From: Lotus japonicus
Taxonomy: Eukaryota; Streptophyta; Magnoliopsida; Fabales; Fabaceae
Length of the DNA stretch: 64,000 bases
Assembly: GCF_012489685.1 (NCBI RefSeq)
Contig: NC_080046.1
Location: forward strand, 2,234,501-2,298,500
Reading direction: 5' to 3'
Each line of letters begins with the position of its first letter. Position 1 is the stretch's first letter. Position numbers and translations under genes: made by a program. The notes beneath the pieces were generated by a model that saw only the letters and a list, made by a program, of their open reading frames with translations, was not told the origin of the DNA and made no database searches. Below are positions 29,557 to 42,230 of the stretch, one piece after another.

Positions 29557-31376
29557 AAAAGCAAGTAAAATGGGGGTTTTAGTTGATTTGATTGCAAGTA
29601 AGCAAATAGAAATTAAAGGATATTTAATTCAGATAAGAGAAAACGTTAACACTCGTATTACAACATTCAAGTGCAACAAACGCTCATTGGTTATAAAAGG
29701 TTAATTCAGGTTTTTAACAAGCCTTTGAGTTGAATCTCAACTTACAATTGTGAGATGAAAATCATGATTCTCCACTAAACATTCGTTCAAAATATAATTC
29801 GTTAAAGTAAAGAAGCTTGGCAATCGCCGCGTCAAAGTACAAGAACTATCTATGTCCAAAGAATCCTCAAAGCTAACAACCGATCGCTTCATCAATTCAT
29901 CATCAGTTAGAGATCTACGTTCTTAGAGAAATAATTCACGATCGCTTCATCATCTCATCATCAGTTAGAGAATCCTCTAACCGACTCAACTCGCTTGGAT
30001 AATAACAATTAAAACGCAATTACTTTGAATTTGAAAATCTTCAAAACCAAAATAATTTTCAAGGCAAGCAAGAGTTAAAGAATATAAATCAACTTGAATA
30101 GAAAAACAAAATTTATTAAGAACATAACATTAGGTTTGCGCAATAAAAAGAATATTAAAAATTCTAAGACAAACTAAGGAGTTTAACAACACATACTAGA
30201 ATTACGAAAATAAGGATTAAGGAGGGAGATGATAGCAGGTCAGGTTCTAACAAAGGCATATATCTCACTTATTTATACTAATAATAAACTTCTTCTCCAA
30301 GTAAACTTGCTCTCAAAGTAATATCTTATCTAATTCATAAGCTAATCTCAGGTGGTGCAAATCTAAGCCCAAAGGGAGTAAGTGGTCCAATGCTCAACCG
30401 ACCCAATCAAACTGCTCACAAGTCTGCTAACTTTGGAGCTGTACGAACCATTGTATATGGATGAATCTTAAAAATATATATTCATGAAATTTGTATCTAT
30501 TCGAGTTATCTTTCTGTAGCCTCCGACAACGCTCAATTCCTAGTTTTGTATCTCAAGTTATGATCAATTTAGTCCAAAATGTTCCAGTCTCGCAGGATTA
30601 GCCACAAAAACTCTACAAAGCAATTCTAACCAAGCTTGAGGCATATTTTTCAATTTGGAGGAACATGAAAGTTGTAGATCTTTCTTCTAGATTTCCAACG
30701 ATATATTACACGCTCGACTCATATCATATTTTCTCTAGATTCAACCTGCTCTGGCAAAAGAGTCATAGAAGCTAAAAGTGTAGAATTAAGCATCTTTTTA
30801 TGAATTATCCAAATAAGAACTAATGATATAACATGACTAAGTCATAACAATTAAGCTCAAAATGAATATAATGAAGCTTAGAAAGACACACATAAAGTTC
30901 ATCAATTATGCGCTTATCGAATTCCCCCAGACTTAACCTTTTGCACTCTTGGGCAAAACTTAACTTCAAAAAAGAATAAGAAAATCACTTATGAAAACAA
31001 GCTACTTCCTAAAATATAAAAAACTCAGCTCACATTCATCTTGGAGAAGTATAAATTTAGATTTTTTCAGCAAGAAAACCAGTACTTCACTTTCCACAGA
31101 GATTAGACAAACAAAAATTTCAACACCTACACTTGGACTATCTCTTATCACGCTTACCATTATATATTGACCTCCCTCGCTACACTACAATGGTTCTCAT
31201 TTCATCTTCATTTTGTCCACTATGTCACTTTAGAATCTCCATCACATAGCACATTCAAGAGAAGATAGCCACCAACACACTGTCTCACCATCACCAATAA
31301 ACCACACCACGATTAAACCACGCCACACAGTCACATGATGAGCCAACACCTGAAGCTCGACCGACCTCATTGGAGA
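29557..31376. other. unidentified repeat-like intergenic
   Basis: Copia similarity stops at about 29556, directly after the MKC codons, so a further junction lies there. The stretch contains the phrase CCCCCAGACTTAACC (about 30925), often seen in long LTRs of plant gypsy elements, but no boundaries could be set. No gene was recognised. Confidence 0.35.
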
Positions 31377-31384
31377 AGCTCGAC

Positions 31385-32699
31385 CAGTGGCGGACCTATA
31401 TTAAATTGAGGAGGTTCAGATGAAATTGCACTTACCCCCCTAAAAATTTTAAATTATACTAGTAGATTAAGTTTTGCACCTATTTGCACAAAAAAACATG
31501 GTGAAGTTTCCTTATTTTTTAATTTAGTCTCCAAGTTAATGAATGTTGTTGGGGGATCTTGCAAGCGAGTTGACATGCTTCGTGAAAAACAATTGGAACA
31601 TATTAGAGAGACATTAAGCATAGGAGAAATTTCTAGTGGGCAGGATCTTAATCAAGAAACTAATCTTAAACTTATGTTGATATTCGTTGGAGTTCTCATT
31701 ATGCCACTTTGGTTAATATAATATTGATGTATCCTGCTATTATTGATGTACTGTACATTATGAAAGTAGACGGATACCCTCGACAGACAAAAGGTGAAGC
31801 ATATGGTCTTCTAATTATGTTGCAAGATTTTGATTTTGTATTCTTGCATTTGATGAGAAGTGTATTGGCTATTTCACATGAATTGTCACAATCATTGCAA
31901 AGAAAAGATTAAGACATTATGAATGCTATGAACTTGGTTAACAACATAAAGACTAGGTTTGAAACACTTGGGAATGATGGATGAGAGTCTTTATTGCATG
32001 AAGTTATTTTAGTTTGCAATAAGAAATCTATTAGTGTTCCTCCTATGAAAAGTGTGTTTGTTAGTTGGCAGTCACGACGTCAAACCCATAGCATTACAAC
32101 AGAGCATCATTATCTTGTTGAGTTTTTTTTATACCGTGATAGACATGCAGCTTCAAGAACTTAATGATCGTTTTGGTGAGATTAATAAATCAATTGCTCC
32201 TTTGTTTAACTTCTTTGGATCCATCTAATTTGTTCTCTGCTTTTGATAAGGCAAAGGTGTTGGAATTTGCAAGTTTTTATCCAGATGAGTTCACTCCATT
32301 CAATTTAGTGATGCTTGGTGATGCACTAGATTGTTACATCATCGATATGCGTATGAATGATGAATTTGTCTCTTTGAAAGGACTCCAACAACTTTCGGAG
32401 AAGTTGGCTGCAAAAGGAAGACATGTTGTGATTATTGCGAAGAATAGCATGTGTAACCGAATTGGAGATACATGGATGAACGATTGTTTAGTTACTTACA
32501 TTGAGAGTGATGTATTCAATAACATTGACTTTGAGCTTATTGTTCAACAATTTTAGAATATGAAATCACGTAGAAGACAACTATGACTTATATAATTTCT
32601 GATGTATAAACATATTAAAGTTATTTTTAATTATATTTTTACCGATGTGTTCATTTGAAAAATTTGAACCCCTGACCCCGGGTTTTGGATCCGCCACTA
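31385..32699 (+). mobile_element. hAT element, TSD AGCTCGAC
   Basis: Ends are CAGTGGCGGA (left) and TCCGCCACTA (right), with a perfect 8-base duplication AGCTCGAC at 31377-31384 and 32700-32707. The interior (31538-32556) carries a decayed TTF-type/ZMYM1-like hAT protein. At 1.3 kb it is an internally deleted, non-autonomous copy. Confidence 0.9.
31538..32556 (+). pseudogene. hAT transposase, decayed (copy 1)
   Basis: Recognisable blocks in changing frames: MNVVGGSCKRVDMLREKQLE; YPAIIDVLYIMKVDGYPRQT; LMRSVLAISHELSQSLQRKD; TSLDPSNLFSAFDKAKVLEF; GDTWMNDCLVTYIESDVFNN. This is the order of the DUF4371/hAT C-terminal protein of plants. The segment that normally carries the hAT dimerisation core is deleted between GRHVV and NRIGDTWMND. 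Frame changes near 31680 and stops near 31980 and 32160 make it non-functional. Confidence 0.8.
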
Positions 32700-32761
32700 A
32701 GCTCGACCACCTTCCAATGGGAAAAAATGAAGGGATGAATCCAACCCATATTTGAATTCTG

Positions 32762-32956
32762 TTAAGAGACGTAGCAGCAGGTTGAGCTCTTCACATGAAC
32801 CTTCTCAATTTTATGAATCAAAGACTCCATTGATGTAGGGGCTAAGAGAATGCCTTTAGAACCACCAAGAGAGTGATTCACATTGTTGACCTTCTCCATT
32901 TCATCACCGTCCATGTCATAGTCGTTGGGCCCAGCGGATTCAACGTCTGTTGACAT
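32762..32956 (-). CDS. hypothetical ORF in duplicated unit (copy 1)
   Basis: A 64-residue frame starting MSTDVESAGPNDYDMDGDEM. It has an acidic N-terminus and no domain I recognise. It is preserved in copy 2 with one change in the last third (Glu to Ala at IEKVH/IAKVH). It may be the first exon of a lost gene, or no gene at all. Confidence 0.25.
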   Translation of the reverse strand: MSTDVESAGPNDYDMDGDEMEKVNNVNHSLGGSKGILLAPTSMESLIHKIEKVHVKSSTCCYVS

Positions 32957-33315
32957 GCAGGTGGGAGAAAAGGGGGTTGGGAGGTTGAAGGATGAGAGAA
33001 GACATTATGATTGCGAGCAGTTTTTGGGTAAAATGATGGTTAGTGGTGATGATGTGGAAAGATAGTCCAAATGTAACACTTAGTAGGATAACAGGACCAA
33101 CAGTACTTGCTTATAAAAAAAAAAGGACCAATAGTACTTGTCATACTATATATAAGTTTTGTCCAAATTAATAAGAGACACATGATACATTAAAAAAATG
33201 GATAGTAATTTGAAAATAAAAAATTATGACATCACATTCCCTTCCCTTCAAAACTCCCGTCACAAACTATGCCAAAAACTACAAATGAAAAGGAACAGAG
33301 AGAGTAGAAATTTAA

Positions 33316-33605
33316 GGCCCCGTTTGGAAGAGCTTATTTGAATTTATCTGATAGCATAAGAGCTTGTGTAAGTGTTTAGGAAAGCTTATGCAAACAGCTT
33401 ATGGTAGGGATAGCTTATGAAAAAAAGCTTATTATTTTTGATACATCGGAACATATGAAAATGAGCTTATGCTTATATATAGCTTATTTTTAATTTATTT
33501 CAATAAACTTTTTAAAATAGCTTATGAATAAGCGCTTATGTCATAAACGCTTATGATAGCTTATGACCATAAGCGCTTAATTAAATTGTTTTCCCAAACG
33601 GGGCC
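33316..33605. mobile_element. Harbinger/Tourist-type MITE, TSD TAA (copy 1)
   Basis: 290 bases with GGCCCCGTTTGG at the left and CCAAACGGGGCC at the right, flanked by TAA on both sides (33313-33315, 33606-33608). The interior is built of AGCTTATG/CATAAGC repeats able to fold back. Short GC-rich TIRs with a TWA duplication fit PIF/Harbinger MITEs. Confidence 0.85.
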
Positions 33606-34010
33606 TAAATCTCTCACAACGCATGAGGTCTATTGGAACTTCTTACAGTTATCTATCAGAAAAGCTGTTGAAAGCTTCACCTTAAATACCCTCCTTCGCT
33701 CATATTAAATGCATATGATTTAGAATTTAGGTAATCTGTCTTCCATCTGTTATATGTAAATCCCCTAGTTGTACTCATTACTCAATTAGCTTGGAGGATA
33801 TATCTACATATCTACACCCTTAATCGTTCCTACATAAAAAGAAAAAGCCATGAAAAATGAACCCTTTAGTAGTTAAGTGTGCGGTACACTCTTACAAATT
33901 ACAAGTAGTATAAAAATTTTAAATTATACTAATAGATTAAGTTTTGCACCTATTTGCACAAAAAAACATGGTGAAGTTTCCTTATTTTTTAATTTAGTCT
34001 CCAAGTTAAT

Positions 34011-35029
34011 GAATGTTGTTGGGGGATCTTGCAAGCGAGTTGACATGCTTCGTGAAAAACAATTGGAACATATTAGAGAGACATTAAGCATAGGAGAAAT
34101 TTCTAGTGGGCAGGATCTTAATCAAGAAACTAATCTTAAACTTATGTTGATATTCGTTGGAGTTCTCATTATGCCACTTTGGTTAATATAATATTGATGT
34201 ATCCTGCTATTATTGATGTACTGTACATTATGAAAGTAGACGGATACCCTCGACAGACAAAAGGTGAAGCATCTGGTCTTCTAATTATGTTGCAAGATTT
34301 TGATTTTGTATTCTTCTTGCATTTGATGAGAAGTGTATTGGCTATTTCACATGAATTGTCACAATCATTGCAAAGAAAAGATTAAGACATTATGAATGCT
34401 ATGAACTTGGTTAACAACATAAAGACTAGGTTTGAAACACTTGGGAATGATGGATGAGAGTCTTTATTGCATGAAGTCATTTTAGTTTGCAATAAGAAAT
34501 CTATTAGTGTTCCTCCTATGAAAAGTGTGTTTGTTAGTTGGCAGTCACGACGTCAAACCCATAGCATTACAACAGAGCATCATTATCTTGTTGAGTTTTT
34601 TTTATACCGTGATAGACATGCAGCTTCAAGAACTTAATGATCGTTTTGGTGAGATTAATAAATCAATTGCTCCTTTGTTTGACTTCTTTGGATCCATCTA
34701 ATTTGTTCTCTGCTTTTGATAAGGCAAAGGTGTTGGAATTTGCAAGTTTTTATCCAGATGAGTTCACTCCATTCAATTTAGTGATGCTTGGTGATGCACT
34801 AGATTGTTACATCATCGATATGCGTATGAATGATGAATTTGTCTCTTTGAAAGGACTCCAACAACTTTCGGAGAAGTTGGCTGCAAAAGGAAGACATGTT
34901 GTGATTATTGCGAAGAATAGCATGTGTAACCGAATTGGAGATACATGGATGAACGATTGTTTAGTTACTTACATTGAGAGTGATGTATTCAATAACATTG
35001 ACTTTGAGCTTATTGTTCAACAATTTTAG
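34011..35029 (+). pseudogene. hAT transposase, decayed (copy 2)
   Basis: Same broken blocks and same internal deletion as copy 1. The C-terminal 130-residue frame (34637-35029) is identical to 32164-32556 at the protein level. The extra Phe codon at about 34314 restores FVFFLHLMRSV, the family's usual wording. Confidence 0.8.
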
Positions 35030-35234
35030 AATATGAAATCACGTAGAAGACAACTATGACTTATATAATTTCTGATGTATAAACATATTAAAGTTATTTT
35101 TAATTATATTTTTACCGATGTGTTCATTTGAAAAATTTGAACCCCTGATCCCGGGTTTTGGATCCGCCACTAAGCTCGACCACCTTCCAATGGGAAAAAA
35201 TGAAGGGATGAATCCAACCCATATTTGAATTCTG

Positions 35235-35429
35235 TTAAGAGACGTAGCAGCAGGTTGAGCTCTTCACATGAACCTTAGCAATTTTATGAATCAAAGACTC
35301 CATTGATGTAGGGGCTAAGAGAATGCCTTTAGAACCACCAAGAGAGTGATTCACATTGTTGACCTTCTCCATTTCATCACCGTCCATGTCATAGTCGTTG
35401 GGCCCAGCGGATTCAACGTCGGTTGACAT
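35235..35429 (-). CDS. hypothetical ORF in duplicated unit (copy 2)
   Basis: Near-identical twin of 32762-32956, carried by the duplication. No function is recognisable. Confidence 0.25.
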   Translation of the reverse strand: MSTDVESAGPNDYDMDGDEMEKVNNVNHSLGGSKGILLAPTSMESLIHKIAKVHVKSSTCCYVS

Positions 35430-35787
35430 GCAGGTGGGAGAAAAGGGGGTTGGGAGGTTGAAGGATGAGAGAAGACATTATGATTGCGAGCAGTTTTTGG
35501 GTAAAATGATGGTTAGTGGTGATGATGTGGAAAGATAGTCCAAATGTAACACTTAGTAGGATAACAGGACCAACAGTACTTGCTTATAAAAAAAAAGGAC
35601 CAATAGTACTTGTCATACTATATATAAGTTTTGTCCAAATTAATAAGAGACACATGATACATTAAAAAAATGGATAGTAATTTGAAAATAAAAAATTATG
35701 ACATCACATTCCCTTCCCTTCAAAACTCCCGTCACAAACTATGCCAAAAACTACAAATGAAAAGGAACAGAGAGAGTAGAAATTTAA

Positions 35788-36077
35788 GGCCCCGTTTGGA
35801 AGAGCTTATTTGAATTTATCTGATAGCATAAGCGCTTGTGTAAGTGTTTAGGAAAGCTTATGCAAACAGCTTATGGTAGGGATAGCTTATGAAAAAAAGC
35901 TTATTATTTTTGATACATCGGAACATATGAAAATGAGCTTATGCTTATATATAGCTTATTTTTAATTTATTTCAATAAACTTTTTAAAATAGCTTATGAA
36001 TAAGCGCTTATGTCATAAACGCTTATGATAGCTTATGACCATAAGCGCTTAATTAAATTGTTTTCCCAAACGGGGCC
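35788..36077. mobile_element. Harbinger/Tourist-type MITE (copy 2)
   Basis: Duplicate of the MITE at 33316 with the same TAA flanks. It was copied by the tandem duplication and not by transposition, because its neighbours are duplicated too. Confidence 0.85.
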
Positions 36078-36651
36078 TAAATCTCTCACAACGCATGAGG
36101 TCTATTGGAACTTCTTACAGTTATCTATCAGAAAAGCTGTTGAAAGCTTCACCTTAAATACCCTCCTTCGCTCATATTAAATGCATATGATTTAGAATTT
36201 AGGTATTCTGACTTCCATCTGTTATATGTAAATCCCCTAGTTGTACTCATTACTCAATTAGCTTGGAGGATATATCTACATATCTACACCCTTAATCGTT
36301 CCTACATAAAAAGAAAAAGCCATGAAAATGAACCCTTTAGTAGTTAAGTGTGCGGTACACTCTTACAAGTTACAAGTAGTATTTCTAAATTCTACATAGT
36401 GACATTTTCGGAACCTTGAGAAAGCTTAAAATAATTACAAGTCTTTTCTGCAATTGGTAAAATTTGTTTTATACATGGATTACAACTTACAAGACTAAAC
36501 TGACACAGAAATTCACTGGAACTTATCCTGAATAAAAGCTACAGAAGCAAAGTTTCAAGGCCTGACAAATCAGGCAAAATAACTACCCAACTAGAAAATA
36601 TTAAGAATATACACTCAGTCAATTTAACATCAATATTTTCTTCTGTCAGCC

Positions 36652-39600
36652 TCATTTTCCTTTTCGGCGATTTCTTGTAGCTGCACAATTTGAACAGTAC
36701 CATTTTCCTTTTGGTTGTTCTCTCAGACCAACACAACCAAAATGAAACCACTCTATCTTGCACTGTATTTAAAAGAGATCATCAAAATATGTGAATATAT
36801 GCAAAATGAATATGAATATAAGAAAAGGACAGGTAAATACATACATCAGGGTTATCACAGGCAACCATTTCTCCATAGCTAACTTGGTTACAAAAACAGT
36901 ATGTGGGTTCGTTTGGATCAACCGGTAAATCTAAATCCATGCCAGTTGGGTTGACAGATGTGGGTTGAGCATCCGTTGCTGTTGCAGCTGCAGCTGCTGC
37001 GGCCAATGTTGTTTGGCGAGATCTGAAATTGCAAGTTCAACCGATGTCAATCAGTTTGTAATTGCTTCTGCCAATTCTTGCTTTCTAATTTATGATATTG
37101 TACCAGACATGAATAATAAATATACCCCTCAGGAAAAAAACAAGGAAAAGAGAAATATAAAATTGTAAATAAATACTACCTCCTCACTTCATAATCTTAA
37201 TATCAGATGTATCAAAGATAATTTTGTTTATATACTATAATGCAATCTGCTGGTGTTATTAAAGTAGTTAGTTACAAGGAATTATAAAACAGAACTTCTG
37301 ATGTTTTATAAAGAACAGATATAAGGATTCCAAATTTTATCATTAAGATAAATATGTTTGGGAAATAAGAATCAGCTTTGACAATTTCCACTTCCAGGGT
37401 TTAATACCAGAATAGAAGTACTTGGACTTGAGGATCTTGGTTTCATATCCTCAAAGAATTGGGACTATCTGCGGTTTCACCACGTATGAGTATGACAAAG
37501 CACCATGCAATCATGTTAAATGTCAACTTATGTGGGTATTACTGTAATAGCATAGTCAACTCAGATATCAATAACTAAACCTCTACCAACACACATATTT
37601 CTTAACCTTCATAGTAGCCTGAATAGCATTATGTGAAGATAAAGTCAACATTAAAATATGGGAGAGTAATGTTCATTTCTTTCTGCAACCTATTAACAGC
37701 TGTCTATTCATTACCCAGTCTGATATACTGAAATGCCTTTCCATAAAAAGAGACCGAAAAAGAATTCCCTAAGCTTATCAATTTTCTATCATCAAATGTT
37801 TTGCTAACCTTGGTTTTCATATTTTCAAATGACTAGCATCCGTTTTTAAATAAGACCCTCATTTCAATCAACAGCTTATATAACAGAAAACCATAAGAGG
37901 CAGTAAGTTCAAAAACCAGTATTGAAGGTCTCGACAGTTGAAAAGCATGAGGATAAGCATCACATAAATGATAAGCTATCACAAAATGAATCACAAACAG
38001 TCCTTTAAGATTTACTGATTATGTACTTTTTTCGTCCTCCTCTACCACTTTCACCCCTTCCAGATTTTGTCGTAGCATCAGGACCTGATGAAGGCACTCC
38101 AGCTATTGCAGCATTTTCTCTTTCTGACATAAATCAAAATAAAATAGTAATTATTCATACAAACAAAATTTGGATTATGAGTGACACAGAAAAGGTAGTA
38201 CCACGCCGAAGCTCCTCATCGAACTTTTTTAGATACTGATCAAGTTGTTGTATGTGTGTATCTACCTGCAACAAAATTGTGAATCACAAATCATAATCCA
38301 TATACAACAAGCCAAGAAAACTGGTTGCATTACTTTTAATGAAAATTTATGCAATATATTATTATGTTACTCAACCAAATTTATCTAACCAAACAATTGT
38401 ACAAAGTAGTTTGTCTGAATAACTCCTTTATACATCTTTCAAAATGTAAAGGCAAATGGGGTGGAACACAATGAAAATAAAGAAAAAAATTAAAATCATA
38501 TGATAGACATGTCTGTACCCCTATTTCATAGACAATGGAACACCTGATGATGGTAAAGGAAACCACCAACAACACAAAAAGACAAAAAGTGGCAAAGAAG
38601 CAAGATAAAATAGCAGAGTTTGAAATGACACATGATCTAACTATATATCAAAGGAGGTATAAGCAAAAAACCACAATATCAACATCCATGGAAATCTATC
38701 CAAAGCCAGGCATTAACTGAGGTCTTACGAAAATGCATGTAACAAGATAAGTAGACTACCAGATCATATGCCTGGACGGCCAAAGCAACTTTCTCATCAG
38801 CAATCCGGATGCTATGCTTTTGCTCATCAAGTGCTTCATCAGAGAATCTAATAGCCGAAACATCAGGTGTGATATTTCCAAGCCTAACTCCTCTCCTAAT
38901 ATCTTCAACTTCTTGTTGACAACGCTGTTCATTTTGCCTTTGAATATCTGCTCATACACATGACAATGCTTATGTTGCCTGGAAGTCTCAAACAAGACTG
39001 AAGATGTGATACAAAGTTACAAACATGCACAGCTAAAAGCTTTCGAACTATTGTGGAACCAAAGAACAATGATAGGTCATGATCAGTCAAATTAACCAAA
39101 AACAAGGTCTTCACAGTATCTGCTTTAAATTGTAGCCGTTATACGGATAAAAAAAACAGAACACGAAGTACCCAAATTGCCATTAGACATTAAGAGTCCA
39201 GTCTAACAAATGTACATATCAGTGGACAAGTGCAAAATTTTATTTAGTAAAAACTATAACAGTTTGTTAGACAAAAAGACACACTTCTGAGCATGCCCAT
39301 ATGAAGGATTTGTATATCATATCAAATGACCGATACAAACACCGCATATTGTTTACTTTCACAAAAAATACAGCACGGAACATACAAATTTGATCCTAAC
39401 AACCGGTCTTTGAATCGTGATGGTTTCCTACCAACAACATCACCACAAAGGACAGTAAATTCCATGGAACCAGTTACAGGTTACCACTTATCAAAACCAT
39501 TATCATATTCATACCAGTGAATCACATGAGTCAATTCTAAGATCAAAAGCATTGAGTTAACCATCACAGAAAATTACAAAATTGATAAACACAAGACAGA

Positions 39601-39872
39601 ATTATCAAAAAAATTGTATTGTTTTTCCCATTTCGATCAAAGAGAAAATTATGAAATTAGAATTACCGTGTAAACTCTTATCTAGGTCACGCAACAATGA
39701 ATACTTCTTCTGAAGAATAACGGGGAGAGAATCTAAATCTGCAGAAAAAACACGCAATAATCGTTGAATGCATGATTGAACACTACGAACCCTAAATTTG
39801 TGAAATACGAAAGAGAAACCAAGTAGAAATTGATAGTGAATTACTGGCTTGAAATTCTTCGAGAAATGACAT
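36652..39872 (-). CDS. ING1: ING1 PHD-finger histone reader
   Basis: Seven exons on the minus strand: 39872-39845, 39738-39667, 38947-38760, 38265-38202, 38123-38027, 37022-36845, 36762-36652. All joins keep frame and give 245 residues, close to the Arabidopsis ING1 length as recalled. The N-terminal ING domain begins MSFLEEFQA and includes [38 protein letters not shown] and [20 protein letters not shown] basic/Gly stretch and a poly-Ala run follow (about 165-180). A C-terminal PHD finger starts at [15 protein letters not shown] and continues WFHFGCVGL and WYCSNC, with the full Cys4-His-Cys3 set. ING proteins bind H3K4me3 and recruit histone acetyltransferase or deacetylase complexes in the nucleus. 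Its 5' region is duplicated at 43812-44050. Confidence 0.95.
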
Positions 39873-40090
39873 TAGGGTTTCTGGAAAATATGCTCGCGAA
39901 TCCTGAGTTCCTTCCAAGGAGGTGATAATAGGATAACCCAATTACAGTTTGTGATGAAATAAATAAAACTTATATTTTAAATTTTGTAAGAAGTAAGAAA
40001 TTTTTAATTAAATTAGGGACAATTGATTGATGACATGTCATTAATTTTGACCGGTCAATGATTTATGTGGTAAGTCTAGTCAGCTCATGA
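39861..40090. promoter_or_regulatory. ING1 5' region, source of duplication
   Basis: Covers the ING1 start codon, 5' leader and proximal promoter (gene reads leftward). The phrases ATTAGGGTTTCTGG, TTTGTGATGAAATAAA and TTTTGACCGGTCAATGAT recur in the same order at 43812-44050. Confidence 0.8.
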
Positions 40091-40450
40091 TGATTACATG
40101 TTTACGACCCTCGTCACATCGAGGGTGATGGGGGTTATGTTGGTCAAGGTCTTTGTAGCGTGTGGGTTCGAGGTGTGGTGATGTTGTTTCGATTGACCTT
40201 TAAGCCATACAACATGATGACATCGCGCCGGTACATTAGTTATGCTCTTAAGTTGAAACCATATGATCGACCAACACGATTGAGTTCAGGAATAGATCAC
40301 TCCAGCTCAACTGCTAAAGTGTCTGAGCGGTTTGACAAAGGGTTGAGATAAACTACATAAGCACGACAACATCAAGTCAATTATGCGCTCAAAAGCTGTA
40401 CTTAAAATACTTCCCTCACACTTGCAGAGACACCGAATATGGACACCAAG

Positions 40451-40814
40451 TAGTGACAGATCCAGAAATTTGATGTTGTGAGGGCAATATTTACATATAA
40501 ATTTGTATAAAAAAATTTCATATATACTATAAGATGTGAGTGCATTTTTTTTACCAAAGGGAACACAAGTAATGACATTTTTTACCAAAGATGTCATAAA
40601 AAACTACATACTTTTACTATTCAAGTGAGGGCATTTAACAATGTAGAATACAAGTGAGGGCATTTAGCAATGTAGAACACAAGTGAGAACATTATTTACT
40701 AAAAGAGCCATAAAAAACTACATTCTTTTACTACTCAATTTTTTTTTCTAATGATTTTTTAAAAAATAAGTGAGGGCACATGCCCTCATGGGCTTGCACT
40801 TAGATCCATCCCTG
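40451..40814. mobile_element. small hAT MITE, TSD ACACCAAG
   Basis: 364 bases starting TAGTGACAGATCC and ending AGATCCATCCCTG, with perfect 8-base flanks ACACCAAG (40443-40450 and 40815-40822). The interior repeats GTGAGGGCATTTA-type phrases. No coding capacity. Confidence 0.85.
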
Positions 40815-41274
40815 ACACCAAGCCTATAAATATATGGTTTATATCATTTATGTTACAAACTATTCATTCTTAGGATTTCTTGAGTTCTTCTAAAACTTAT
40901 GGATTTTCTCTATGCTCATTCACTCACTTAAGCGTCAAAGTATTTTGTGCAGATACTCCCCCTACGCTTGATACCAGCTTCACCTCTCTCCGGCCAAGTC
41001 ACGGAAGAGCTTCATCACCGAACACGACAAGAGTAGCAATTTAGAATCCAGGATGATCATTTGACGTCGTTTGTGGGGAACAGATTATTCCATCAAAGAA
41101 TGCATCTCTTCCATTAAGCAATCAACCAAGTTGATTGAGTAAGGATACATTGAATCCAGCGCCACATCTTCAAAGGAATTTGGAGAAAGCACATATGAGT
41201 TTTAGAAACTTCCGAAACAATGTTGAACTGAGTAACTTACGGAAGCCTTTCCCGTTGAAAGGTTCAGGGCTGCG

Positions 41275-42230
41275 TCTACCGTGTGTCAGTTTCAAACTGA
41301 CACACGGTGCTTCAGTTTCATTTTTAAAGTAATAAGACAAAAATATCCTCTATTTTTGATAAAATTCCATCTTTCTCCCTCATCATCTCCACCGTCCCAA
41401 CACCACCATTTGCTCCTACACCACCGCTTCTTCAATGCTTTGTGATCAAACTCCATTTTGTTTCTGAAATCAAACTTAATTTGCGTTTTTGCTTAATGTT
41501 TTGGGACTTTGGGTTGTAATGAGCATTTCCTCCACATTTATCCTTCATCTTATCTCTTTGTTTTCCATCTTTTCTCCTACCTCTTTCTCCTAACTTCATG
41601 CCAGTTTTTTTTTTCCTTTACTCCATCTGTTACCACCGGCAACACCGTAGCCTCACCGCTGAAGAACAGTAGTCTCGCTGTTGCAGCACTGTGGCTTCGC
41701 CGCAAATCTGGGTTTGCATTGCTGAATTTTCAGATCTGGGTTTCTGGTGGGGGAGGCTTTGGGTAGAAGTTGTTGTGTTTATGGATCTGATTCTTGGTGG
41801 GGTAGCTCCGATTTGCTTGAACCTTGATGGCCTCCTTGGATCTCCACACCTCAGCGGTCATGGGAAACTCCATTCCCCTCCATCGTTTTTGGCAGCGTGG
41901 GGGTGAGGGTCGGTGGATGTGGAAGGGAGAAGGAGTGGGCTGCGGAGGAGGGCGGTGGGGGAAGGAAAAGGGGGTGGGGAGGGAGAGGAGTAGGAAAGGT
42001 GGTGGGATGGGTTTGCAGTCTGCACTCTAGAGGACGTGAATCATGGTCAAGATTGGGGGAGAAGGTGGGGATGGGTTGGAGAAGAAGAAGGGTGTTTTTG
42101 TAAATTAAAATATAATTAACAAAGAAATTTTTTAATGCTAATTTATCTGTACCGTTAAAATTTAAAAATATCAAATCCAACGGTACATATGAAACTGAAG
42201 CACCGTGTCAGTTTGACTGAGACAGTAGAT
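41275..42230. mobile_element. foldback element with GACACGGTGCTTCAGTTTCA ends
   Basis: Left arm ACACGGTGCTTCAGTTTCA (41311-41330) and right arm TGAAACTGAAGCACCGTGT (42190-42208) are inverted copies. Each arm is preceded by a CAGTTT...AAACTG motif that is itself palindromic on the left. Target duplication was not resolved. Interior short frames (proline- or glycine-rich) show no domain. Confidence 0.6.

Larger units (their letters stand above)
31441..33910. repeat. 2.47 kb tandem duplication, copy 1
   Basis: The 2470 bases from TAAAAATTTTAAATTATACT to ACAAGTAGTA recur immediately downstream with only scattered substitutions and small indels. The left boundary lies 56 bases inside the hAT element. 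Confidence 0.95.
33911..36381. repeat. 2.47 kb tandem duplication, copy 2
   Basis: Direct continuation of copy 1, starting inside the hAT sequence so that the hAT left end is missing here. Differences are few, for example an extra TTC at about 34314 and single-base changes. Confidence 0.95.

Noticed and set aside
31200..36381. Two independent hAT and MITE insertions
   Set aside because: Flanking non-transposon sequence is duplicated too, so the second copies arose by tandem duplication.
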